A stretch of 64,000 nt of DNA from positions 62,001-126,000 of the forward strand of contig JBEWZL010000013.1 of NCBI GenBank assembly GCA_045837725.1, in the 5' to 3' direction. The notes below the pieces were generated by a model that had not been told where the DNA came from, did no database searches, and worked only from the letters and a program-made list of their open reading frames with translations. Origin of the DNA: Vermamoeba vermiformis. Lineage: Eukaryota > Tubulinea > Echinamoebida. Position numbers and translations under genes: made by a program. Numbering within the stretch: position 1 is the stretch's first letter; every line of letters begins with the position of its first letter. Below are positions 34,994 to 45,297 of the stretch, piece by piece.

Positions 34994-36113
34994 TTTCGGT
35001 GGATCGTTGGCGCGGCTTGGTGTCGATCTGTATCTTTCGTTGTAATTGTGCCAAGGGCGTTCTGAATAAATATTTTGGGGCCACGTCACAATAAATCAAA
35101 ATGATTTGGCCGCTGGGACTTTTGGACTCGAGTTGTGTCCAGTCCAAGAGGACTTTTCATGGTGCACGAATTCAATCAATAGCGCACATGAAAAATTGTA
35201 AAAATTAAATTATTGGCATTGGCATATTACTGTAAGCGGTTGTCGCAAATCGAATCAAAATTGAAATCGAATCCATTTTCTTTTCGGTTTGAATCAATTG
35301 CCCTTCTGCAAATAATAATATTAATACGAGTGTCTGAGTTCCTAGAGAATCTTCGAGTGTGTTGGTCTGCGGATATCCGTCTCGATTTAGCCTGGGAACC
35401 CCGCCAAACAAATTTAATTTTCTGTCTTTCCTTGGAACCCGTTCGTTTAAATCATTTCTTAGCTCGCAAGCAACAACAACAACAAATGATGCCAAAGTAG
35501 TAATACAAGAACCTCTTGTAGTGTAAGTTCTGCAGATAGTTCGCAACAGCCAATTTCATACCAATCCGCTCGGAGGTTGCAAGTTCGTTACTATTAAGCA
35601 AATCATTAAAGTAATAGATAATGTATACGTAATAACCATTGATCACTCGTAGGGTTGCCTTTCTGATTGAAACAAATGGAAACGAGATCTTGGCCGTTAC
35701 GTTTCGCGCTCAAAATCAAACTTGCGAGTAAGTATTTTAATAATTAAACAAATACAACCATTGGATAAATCCGAACGTATATATTCTTTAAAGAGAATTG
35801 CGATATTTAAAATTACTGGTGCCTTAATTTTCATTTTTTTTTTATTTAAATAAAAAATCAACCGACTTTCCAGTCTTTGAAATTGTCGTTCAATCTTTTT
35901 GAGCCATAGCCATCGGTATACTTGAAGCATAGTCATTTGCATACTTCGGGCCGACTTTTAAATTGAATGAGACGCAACAACCTCCAAATCTGCTCGCGTG
36001 CCGTCAAACTCGATCTCTCGCTCTTATCGGACGAGACAAATTGTCCTATTTCTCTGCTAACCAAACAAATAATACGCTGTATTATCTGGAAATAGAGACA
36101 TCTTAAAGCCATT
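34994..36113. other. Intergenic region between Notum-like copy 1 and unknown gene
   Basis: About 1.1 kb. Contains the second copy of the dispersed repeat (35300-35562, minus orientation). The rest is AT-rich. Open frames within the repeat read partly in a Cys-run frame and partly in another and are not convincing genes. Confidence 0.55.
35300..35562 (-). repeat. Dispersed repeat, copy 2 (contiguous)
   Basis: Reverse complement of the repeat at 19855-20345, here uninterrupted. It contains the same GTTGTTGTTGTTGCTTG microsatellite and GATTCTCTAGGAACTCAGAC block. It could be a decayed transposon fragment or a duplicated promoter segment; no terminal repeats or coding capacity are evident. Confidence 0.65.
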
Positions 36114-36769
36114 ATGTCGTGCGTCGCTTGGATGTGGGGGTACAGTCTTGACGAATTTTCTGAAGTCGGGATTGCCTTCAATGGATCAGTTGTATTATTT
36201 AAAAATGATCAATTTAGCGACCGCAATATGCCAGTTGTTAAGCGAAATGTCGCCAAACCTGGGGTGATGAGTAGGGAGTTACAGCCTCGCCGCAATCAAC
36301 CCCATGAAGTCAATGAGCAACGTATTGAGGAACCGAAAGAAGGCACGAATCAGCTCAATGAAATCAATAAGCAGATCATCGAGCAACGCAAAAAAAATAA
36401 TCGTTGGGCTGCAGAAAGCGTAAGTCTCATTTCCAACGATTATTATTTTACTGGACTAAATTCCCTTAGTTTGACAGCGTTTATGAAAGGTTAGCCAAAG
36501 TGGAGCTAGAACAGCGCCTAAAAAGCTGCAAATGGGTCAAAGAGCTCAGTAGCGCAAGTAAACGCAAACTGCGCTTGACTACCACGCAACAGTCCCGCTT
36601 GGATCCATGCCACGCTCTGACGGACGAAGTATCACGAGTTGCTGCAGACCTGCCACCAAAGAAGCAAGCAAAATTGCCGAGCACCACGCCCTACGTAGAA
36701 ACGGACAAAGTGTACTGCATTAAACCGCCGAGGAATCAGTACCAGTGGCTTATAAAGAGCCGTTTGTGA
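36114..36769 (+). CDS. Basic protein of unknown function between the Notum-like genes
   Basis: Two exons (36114-36419, 36470-36769) give 201 residues. The N-terminal half is open but low in features, then a charged, Gln/Asn/Glu-rich segment (QRIEEPKEGTNQLNEINKQI) and a basic helix (EQRLKSCKWVKELSSASKRK). The end is KVYCIKPPRNQYQWLIKSRL. The overall charge and coil-like middle would fit a ribosomal, mitochondrial or RNP-associated protein, but I recognise no family. A downstream ATG (MPVVKRNVAKPGVM) is an alternative start. Confidence 0.6.
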
Positions 36770-36878
36770 TCAAACACTCTAAGAAGTGGAACAATATTTT
36801 ATAGTCCTTGGAAGGACCGAAGATGGTGTAAATAAAGTCCGGTGCGATTCTATACTTCAAAATCTTAAAGTTTACCGT

Positions 36879-38580
36879 TTAGAGAAGACTACAAACAAAA
36901 ACGATAATTAAAGAATAAAGCATCTTGATAACACCTCTTGTGCTTGAGGCCGACGAAACTGCAGCAGCTGGATCCACAGTGTCGATCAAGTCGTTATTGA
37001 GTAGCGTGGCCACTGGCTGAGTTGCGCGTTGAATAGCCAAATCAAACACGTTTGGCGGCGGTATTTTCTTACACAAAGTCATGAGTCTCGGGCAATCGTC
37101 AAGCAATGAGTTGTTCTTCATAGTAAGCGACACCGCTGATTCAATCGTGCATTCATCGTAGGTGACACGCGGTGCGTTCTGAACTCTATAGTACCAGTTG
37201 TATATTGCTTCTGTTGCCACACGACCTTGAATGACCATGGTGTCGTCAAGACCATGCATGAAGCACGTTGTCAAGAACAGTCCATCGACAAGTGGATCAC
37301 GCACAAAGTCGGTGTAGATGGATATGTTTGCGTAGTGACCAAGTCTAATCAAGTACGGAGCGGCATCAGGATTGGAGTAATTGCCATCGAAGCCCAAGTT
37401 GCCCAACATGGCAGTGTCGATCAACGAGTTCATGGAGAAGAGTCTGTTGGGCAAGTAGTTCCATGCATAGCGAGGGAACAGACAGTAGGTCTCGTTGCCT
37501 GGATTAGCAGCCACACATGCCGCGTTCATGCGGCTCTTGTACAGGACAGATCCGTAGGCCAATTTTTGAGGGAACGTAGGACCACTCCATGAGGGAGTGA
37601 AGTCAGTGAACCATCCTGCATTCATCAGACCTGAGATTTGAGCGTTGGGAAATTTCTGCGAAAGGAGATCGTTAGGCCTCTCAAGAGACAATTGACAAGC
37701 TCTCTTTAACGTACTTGATTGAACCAGTCCATATTCGATGTCACTCCTCCAAGTGCACCTGCACTGCCTCCACGAACAACAATTTCAGTGGCATTGACAA
37801 TGTCGTAGTTGCTCATAACATCTATACGAGATACGAAAGACTCGTTAGAATCCACTTTACATTTGGTAGATCCGGATCCAAATTAACGTACCTTGAATGA
37901 CTCCCTCGATAATCAAATGACCAGCAAAGTAGAATCCATAAGTATCATTTGACACTGACTTGCGAGTACCAGTCCACAAGTCACTGCTGCAGTACGGAAT
38001 GTGAAGTCGCGTCCAGTTCCAAAACGACTATCAAAAAATATGACACGTGTCAATCGAGGAAAGATCCGCTTATACTATTCCAATATAGAACTCACGGGAT
38101 TGATGACGGGATCGCTTGAAAAGACCGTTGAGCCAGGAAGAGGATCATTGAAGTAATTCGAAGAGCCAAGAGCAGACTAGACCAATACAAGACATGTCAG
38201 TTGATGCCTATCCTGAATCGCGCTTATTATGACTTACCTTTGAGCGAGAAGTGCATAAGTTCTGGTCAAGACAAAGACCTCCGCCTTCAAGCGAGATGAC
38301 CCATTTATTAGGGACCGAGCCTGCGTTTGAGGATCGTTAGAACGGCTTGTGACCAAATTATTACTCAAACATTACCTTTCGAGTAGTAGTATCCTGCGCG
38401 GGTACCATCCATACTAAAATTGAACGTGAGCTAAATCCGTTGCACCTGAATCTACGAAAGTACATACCAACGAGCACCCGTAGCTTGGACTAGCGCTGCA
38501 TCGAGCAACTTCAACGGCAAAAGATCATCACAAGCGATGAACTGAAAAAGTAGAAAGACTACGGCTAATTTGAAGATCAT
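36879..38580 (-). CDS. Notum/pectin-acetylesterase-like GPI-anchored hydrolase, copy 2
   Basis: Intact tandem paralogue of copy 1. Seven exons (38580-38468, 38413-38376, 38320-38238, 38176-38096, 38027-37892, 37821-37715, 37655-36879) sum to 445 codons. Signal peptide MIFKLAVVFLLFQFIACDD; WVISLEGGGLCLDQ; nucleophile elbow VVRGGSAGALGG; catalytic Asp/His region YTDFVRDPLVDG and TTCFMHGLDDTMVIQG; C-terminal GPI-type tail GVIKMLYSLIIVFVCSLL. Intron positions equal those of copy 1 and some introns are nearly identical, showing recent duplication or gene conversion. Notum removes palmitoleate from Wnt, and plant members deacetylate pectin; with no Wnt expected here, glycan or lipid deacylation at the cell surface is the better guess. 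Confidence 0.93.
38041..38052. promoter_or_regulatory. 12-bp palindrome TGACACGTGTCA inside an intron
   Basis: Second occurrence of the CACGTG-centred palindrome, at the same place in the intron as in Notum-like copy 1. Confidence 0.35.
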
Positions 38581-39047
38581 TTTGTCGTTCGATAACCGAT
38601 CTGATCGTTCAAGTTTGAGTTGCTTTCGTCTCTGTTAGTGAGAAAATAATGAAGGAACCTGCGAATAAATAATTTTCTTCCGATGTCAAATAAATCAAGG
38701 CAGTCGGACCGGTGGACAAGAGTCGGGTCCAAAGGACTAAAGCGACCTCATACAGGTCCAAATTAATTTCCAACCATTGCAACTGGCAATTGAATCAATC
38801 TACCGGTCTTCACTCCTTATAAGAAATATTAAGGAGAAATCAGTCTTAGCGTGTGTGTGACGAAAAAAATGTGGATGGCACGTGTTCGAAGACTCGCACC
38901 GTTAAGCGCAGAAAACGGTTAAAATCCAGAGCAACCTTCAAACTATAAAATAATTTATTAGTCATTGGTTTGTTTTTAACAATACAAGAAGCGAACATCA
39001 ACTGCTTCAGATCAATAACACACGTTACGTTACCTTTGTCGACGCCA
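38581..39047. other. Divergent promoter region
   Basis: Between Notum-like copy 2 and the MKRN2OS-like gene. The open frame extends upstream of the chosen ATG at 39048, so an earlier start is possible. No other signal seen. Confidence 0.5.
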
Positions 39048-40168
39048 ATGTTTCAACCACTGTACGAAGTGAATCACTGCAATAAGATGCACTATGCATT
39101 AGTGAAGCCTACCTCGTGTCCTTCGTGCAGTACGTACAAAGTGGAAATTGAAAATTAAATTTAAAAAATAATTACAATTATTTAAAGAAGCTTTCCTTCG
39201 TAATATTAGTAATTATAATAACGTATATATAATTTTTCCGTATTATTACTAAATTTTTTGGAGCAGATCAAGCCATAGAACCGATCGAGCACAAAAACCC
39301 AGTTGGTCGCTCCAAGCCACGAAGCATATGCATTAAACAGACCTTCCACTCGTTCAAAAATTACAAAAGTGACTCATTTTTGCATTGTGGCGTCTCTAAT
39401 GCTGCGGGTAGGAAGACTAAAAGACTGACACTGAGTTTCAATGCTTAGTCTTTTCGTACTTAGGCGCCGTTTACCACTTCGATGAAGGAGGTATGCATAT
39501 GGATGTAAAATGGGCCGAATGTTTGTCAATTCCAATCGTTTGGGACCAAGTTGCGGATGAGGTTTGGGATTTGATGCTTGAACAACACTACGGAGACGAA
39601 CAAAGGTACGAATAGACAGCAAAATACGATAAATATTAACGTGGCATAGTTTATTGGATTACAGAGCCTACCACGGCCTCGACAACAACTGTTACAGCTT
39701 TATCATTCGATTTTTGGAGCTGATCGGCTTTGAAAACAAAAAAGAACATACTAAAGAAGACATTGTTAAGAGATTCGTTAATACTCCCATCGATGCCTTT
39801 GAATCCTTCTATAACATTCATAAGAAATTGGAATCTCAACCTTCTTACGTTTGGTACGTGGATCTATTGATCTATTGATGGCTTGGTTCTAACATCTAAT
39901 GCATAGTGATATGGAGGATATGAAAAGAGAGAAGTTGAGAAATAGAGCGGTCAATTGCGACGGATGCAGCAAAACGAACATTCATAAAGAAGCAGTGTAC
40001 TACCATTGTGAGGTACGTAGCCAGTAATATGCACTATAAGCATCTTACTAATGGATAATATTACAGGAATGCTCTGATTTTGACCTTTGTAACGGATGTT
40101 TTACTTCAAAGAAAGTAGTCGGAGATCACAAAGTCGAACATAAGACGTTGCAAATGACGACGCACTAA
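39048..40168 (+). CDS. MKRN2OS-like protein with C-terminal ZZ zinc finger
   Basis: Six exons (39048-39129, 39267-39407, 39464-39605, 39665-39853, 39907-40012, 40067-40168) sum to 254 codons. The first part reads YEVNHCNKMHYALVKPTSCP with paired Cys, then AVYHFDEGGMHMDVKWAECL and NNCYSFIIRFLELI, matching the pattern of MKRN2 opposite-strand (MKRN2OS) proteins as I know it. The last two exons add CDGCSKTNIHKEAVYYHCEE followed by CSDFDLCNGCF and a His-rich end, a ZZ-type zinc finger. ZZ fingers bind N-terminal tails or degrons, so this may be a recognition adaptor; the cellular role of the family is poorly known. Confidence 0.82.
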
Positions 40169-40382
40169 GACAATATACTTGTAATACTACTATAGGCCGA
40201 CTCGACTAATATGTTTATAAATAATCTTTAGTTTACTTTGTTGCTATGTACACTTTAAAAAACACTTCGAAGTTGCTATTTGGTTGTGTCTAACATTACA
40301 TTTGAAAGACTGTAGCTCGTTCTATAGACATTGTTTCATAAGCCAGTCAATCTCCACAGGCAAGTGCTTGGCATTGCAGCTT

Positions 40383-43300
40383 TTAACGCAAGCCAAAGCC
40401 CTCGGCGTTGCTGATCGCCTTCAACAAGTAGTCACGCAACTTCTCTTTGCTTGAGTACTCGGGCAATAACAAGTGATTGAAGCAAGTGTGCGAAGTAGGC
40501 AAGCGATCGCTATCAGGACCGTTTCTAGCAAGGATTAGCTTCAACTTGCTCAAACCTCCGATCGGCGCGCGATCAGATCCAGTCGTGAAGAACAGGAGAC
40601 GTTTCTTTTGTTCAAGAGTGAAGCTGTGAACAATCTCCCAAAAGTCCTTGACGGTTTGATGCTCAGGAGTGAAGCCGTTGTCGTACAAAGTGCCTTCTCG
40701 CTCCAACGCTTCGAAATCCAGTGTTGGATCACCACAGACCAACAATTCGAGTTCTTCAGGCAAGAACAGCTAGAATAAGAAACTATATTAATATAATGTC
40801 GAAAATAACGTTAAGTAAAGGAAATGAAAGATAGGAATTGTGGAAGATCAGGGTGAAGATAACTCCTCAAGGGTTAATAGGACGGTTGAGCTTGAACTTT
40901 TGACATCATTTCCGCGTGTAATATAATCTATATAACCATGCTAAGTGCTACTTACCGAAGACAGATCTGTCTGCATGACGTGACGGAAGCCCTTCAAGAA
41001 CCAATCGAACTGTTGCTTGACGGACTCCTCTAACAAGTATTGCACGTACAAGTCAATGTACTGCTGCTTGTTGTCGTTGGTGACTGGAATGTTAGCACCA
41101 TTGAGCAAGAGGTTGTGCACAATGTTTTGGCCGAAGAAATCGTAGACGATCTGGAATGTCAGATCAAGGTCTTCTACGTCTCCGTCGTAGTCATGTAGTT
41201 GTTTTAAGCCTCGGTAAAGACCCTAGAAAGTAAACATTAGTTATCAAGGAAGTTTGAAGATCGGGATGCGGACGATCAGGATCTGATAGCCAACAGCGCC
41301 AATAAATTGCAAAATAATTTTAAAAATTAATTGGCTGCCTAACCGCGTTCGTACGTAAAAATTATGCGCGATTAGAAGCTTACCAAACAAGCAGATGAGC
41401 GGCAGGAAAATAATCAATTTGATTAGTCCATGATATTCTACGCGTGAGGCATTGACTGCTTTGCGCGATAAAATAAAATGGATTGAAAAACGAACATAAA
41501 CATTTGGTGCAGGCCAAAAAATTTGACTGTCAAAACCAGCCTGAAAAATTTTGCCGCCAAATCCGCTTGTTTGATGTACGAAGGTTTAAGAGAACGAATA
41601 CTTACTGGATTGATTTGCTTGACGTCCTCCAATGTCAACTTGTGGCCCAACAACTTCTTGTAAACAACGACGGGCAGATGCAGATCCAAAATGACACCGT
41701 TGTAAATGGCCAAACCGAGCAGAATGCCGATCAATTCAAACTCGGGGAAATCACGCGACGCGCTGTTGAACCATTGCAAGCGATTGGCGTCGTCTTGGAT
41801 GAACATGCCGTACTTGGGATCGAAGATCTCCTTCACGATCAGCTGGAACCACTCCTTCGAGACACCTCCTTCGTCGATACCTTCTTCACCAACAAACTGG
41901 ACCTTTAACTCCTTGACGAGGTCTGTGCGGTCAGCTGTGCTCAGTTGTGACAGCGAGTCTTCAATCAAACGCTCGCGGCGTACTCTGAGCTCCAAAAATG
42001 GCGAAGTAATGACACCCATCATCATCTCTTGGAACGCGTCCTATAATATTCATTAGCAACAAGTCATATATGGCAGTACTATACTATCTACGTACCACTC
42101 GGCGCCTTCGTTGGTTAACAATGGATTCGATCAGAATTACTTTGCTCTTCACTTCGGGAGTCAATATGAAAGGTGTAGAGATGAATGAGAAACTAACAAT
42201 AGTACCACATTAGTATGCTTGCCTAACATTATAACAAACGTAATGTTACATACCCAGCGTCTCGTTTCCAGTTGGTAAAATCATCGCGCAAGTCAATGGT
42301 CTCGTTCAATAGTTCGTTGTAGAACTGGTCGTAGCGAATCACGTGACGCTTCTCGTTGACTTTGTGAATGAAAGAGATCAATTTGACCGCACCAATGATG
42401 CCTTCATCAGAGTTTAAGCGGTAGCGTTGGTTGGCGGTCTCGCCGACTAGCCTCAGCGCAATGACATCTTGAAGACCTTGGTGGGTCACACGGAGCTTTT
42501 CATTATCGAATCTAACGAACGATTCCATTAGTTACTGTCACTTACTATAAAAGGCAATGGCCTATGAACTTACTTTTCAAAATATACAGTGGTCAAAAGA
42601 TCGCAGAGTTTGAGGTTCATCTTGGCAATGGTCGCGCACACGGGCATGGCAACTTCTTTGTGGACACTCGGATCAAGCAGTTTAGGGAACTCCAATAATA
42701 TAATGAATTGTCGGACTGATTGAACGGTGGTGTAATTTTTGGCAGTGTATCGATAAGTGGCGAAAAGTGATTGTAAAGCATTGGTCAATGGTGCCATAAT
42801 TGCATCTTTCTATTGTTAGGTGTTAGTTAGCATCGAGTTTGCTATAATAGGAGTATTAATATACGTACCACTTCCATCAGCAACTTCCAAGCTTCCCGAA
42901 GTTGATCCATGTCCAAATATGGCGCGAGGTTTTCGGAGACAGGATAGGGCTTCTATATCATATTTCGTTAGTATTAGCCTAGAACATTCGATTATTTCAT
43001 AAACTTACGAGAATGAAACTGTTGTTCAATGCTTCAGACGATGAGAACACGTTGTAAATTGTGCGGACGAGCATTGTATACTGTTGAGTCTCTTTTGCTT
43101 CGGTAACGAGTTTTTGAACGGTTTCGAGGTCCAAAAATGGTGGTTCTTTGCCTATTATGGAAAGTTAATACGTCATCGAAAAGACCAAAACCTACGAGAA
43201 TAACAGATCCCGAAAATTTTCTCAATTATCAGAAAATAGGCAAGGAATTTTCAGATAATGGCCATATTATATTTATAAATTAATTATTAAGAATTACCTT

Positions 43301-43813
43301 GAGGAGCTGTTAACGGGGTACATAAGAATTCAGTTTGAGAACTATGTTTTGCTGCTAATTGCAATGCGGCAACTGCGCGCTCGTTGGGATTCTCAATCTT
43401 ATATTTTCTAGCGCCTATAATCGAGTTAGAATCAAAAATGTCAAAATATGAAATATTTGCAATAAATCGCGCGATAATTCAAGAGAAATTTTAAAATTGA
43501 ACTTACCAACGCAAGAAGCGCAATATTGGTTAATGCAGTCTGCTTTACCGCATCCGTTCGAAAGCTGAGCGAAGTAACTGTAATTTTTAAATGTTTAGTA
43601 AATATTCTGATCCAGATCGAAGATGCAAGAATTAAATTCGGAGAATAAGAATTGAGTTACTATGTACCTTTTAACTAAATTAGCAAGTTCCTCTTCTTTC
43701 TTCTGTTGGTTAGGGTCTTTTCCTTGTGACCCCGGCTCGATCTCCATCGGTTCAGGGTTCGGCTTGCTTCTTTTCATTGCTTTCTCTAGTTGCCACAGAT
43801 GAAAGTCAGACAT
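40383..43813 (-). CDS. UBE3A: UBE3A (E6AP)-type HECT E3 ubiquitin ligase
   Basis: HECT ligases take ubiquitin from E2 onto a catalytic Cys and pass it to substrate. Eleven exons sum to 747 codons. After a short start ([20 protein letters not shown]) the AZUL zinc finger is split across introns: [14 protein letters not shown], then NQYCASC; AZUL marks the UBE3A family and binds the proteasome. The middle is helical. The HECT domain runs from about residue 400, with [50 protein letters not shown] and the catalytic site [19 protein letters not shown], and ends GFGLR. All splice phases agree and there is no frameshift. The 746-residue length is a little below the mammalian 850-875. Start chosen at the first ATG before the basic helix. 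Confidence 0.95.
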
Positions 43814-43966
43814 CGCGTTTTTGTGTTCCAAAAAATATTTAAAATGAAAAAAATGCTTTGGACGTCTTTTGTAGCCCTCCAGCACGAATAAAATTCAAGA
43901 GAATTTCGCGGGTTGATGACGAAAAAATATGGCACGTGCTTTCTTGCTTGGGAAGCAGGCCGTAGG

Positions 43967-44457
43967 TCAAAAGAATAGTGAAATGTTGATATTAATGAGG
44001 GTTAATAATATTATTGGCAATATTTGTTGTGCAGGAAGCGTAATTTCTGTAATGGAACGAAAATGAATCCGGATCTGTCCCTCAGCACCAAATTTCTTGC
44101 TGGATCCGGCTTTTGCCTCATTAAAATATTCTATACATACCTTTTCGTTCTTTAGCCATATCAGGGCACGCACTCTTATGTCTGTCCCAGTCTTCGATCT
44201 TCCTCAGATGAACATTAGTTTGCCCGAAGCTTCTTTTGCAAATAAGTGATAATTATTAATTTACGTACCTGGCATTTTTTACTGCAATAATAAAGCGAAT
44301 GGCATGCTCCACATTTTTTGTAGTCTCTGCCTTTGGCTCCACATCTCGCGCAAGTCCTTTCAGGTCTTGGAGGTCGGACTTTGTTATTTGACTTATTTGG
44401 TTCCAATAAGTTGTTATTGTTATTTGGCAGCTCGCTGGCTTGCTGAGGAGGATCCAT
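43967..44457 (-). CDS. Small MYND-type zinc finger protein
   Basis: Three exons (44457-44269, 44198-44141, 44046-43967). Asn-rich leader (MDPPQQASELPNNNNNLLE), then CARCGAKGRDYKKCGACHSL, YYCSKKCQ and, across an intron, DWDRHKSACPDMA, giving the full C4-C2HC MYND ligand set. The C-terminal exon is short and hydrophobic (PIILLTLINI) and less certain. MYND fingers bind proline-rich peptides and usually sit in transcriptional or chromatin co-regulators. Divergent from nothing obvious; its 3' end faces the UBE3A promoter. Confidence 0.8.
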
Positions 44458-45297
44458 CTGGCAGAAAGTTAGAATTAAATTCAATTAGTATTTAAAAATG
44501 TTCAAATTCATAATATGACGTTTATTTTGATGTATTATTGATTCAACAGAATATATTAAATAATTATGCAAGCAGTTGAAATATTAGGAATTTTTTGAAT
44601 GTTTTTTTGTTTGATTCAGAGTCAATCTCACTTACTTCTTCTCTCCACTCGTAGAACACGTTTAATTTAGTGGCAAGTTGAATATACCACTTCTTATGTA
44701 CTATTAAATTGAGCTAGATACGTGGTTTTCTCTTGGAAAAATGATGACGGAATGAACTTTTTTTTTGAGCGCAATTTGCCGCCCTCCGTCGAATGGAAGC
44801 AGCATATATCAGCCCCAATAATATGACACTTGCCTTGGAGTAATCATATCCTATAATATTATACTCGACTTGCACTAGCTCTCATAATAGAATGTTTCTC
44901 GAAGGTTCGCTTCCAACCAGATGACAACTTTTATTATTATTTCCGCGAGCAACTAATTTATTTTCATTAATTTATCTAATATTAGCATAATTTAATTCGA
45001 ATGCACGAGCACATTCATGAATTGACAAAACCAAATCTAGATTCTTTTGCTCGCTTTACAATTTCTGTGACCTAGAGTTCAAAGCAACAATATCATATAG
45101 TCATACATATGATGTATGGCTATAGCGCTCCTAATGTTACCGTTGCTAATTTTTTTTATGCGCGCAATGAAAACTCCGAAAACACACAGTTTTTACGTAA
45201 GCAAAAAGAAGAGTACAACAGCTCAAATTGAAGGCCTGAAACAGCATTAGGCTTTATAATTGTAGAATAAAGACGTGCCAAGTGAGAAGCACTGCTC
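44458..45297. other. Divergent intergenic region, 0.84 kb
   Basis: AT-rich region between the MYND gene and the large F-box gene. I see no gene, RNA or conserved motif beyond scattered A/T tracts. Confidence 0.5.

Noticed and set aside
35205-35546. 113-codon minus frame in the dispersed repeat
   Set aside because: Its homology to the 20-kb copy spans more than one frame, so the similarity is at the DNA level and not that of a protein.
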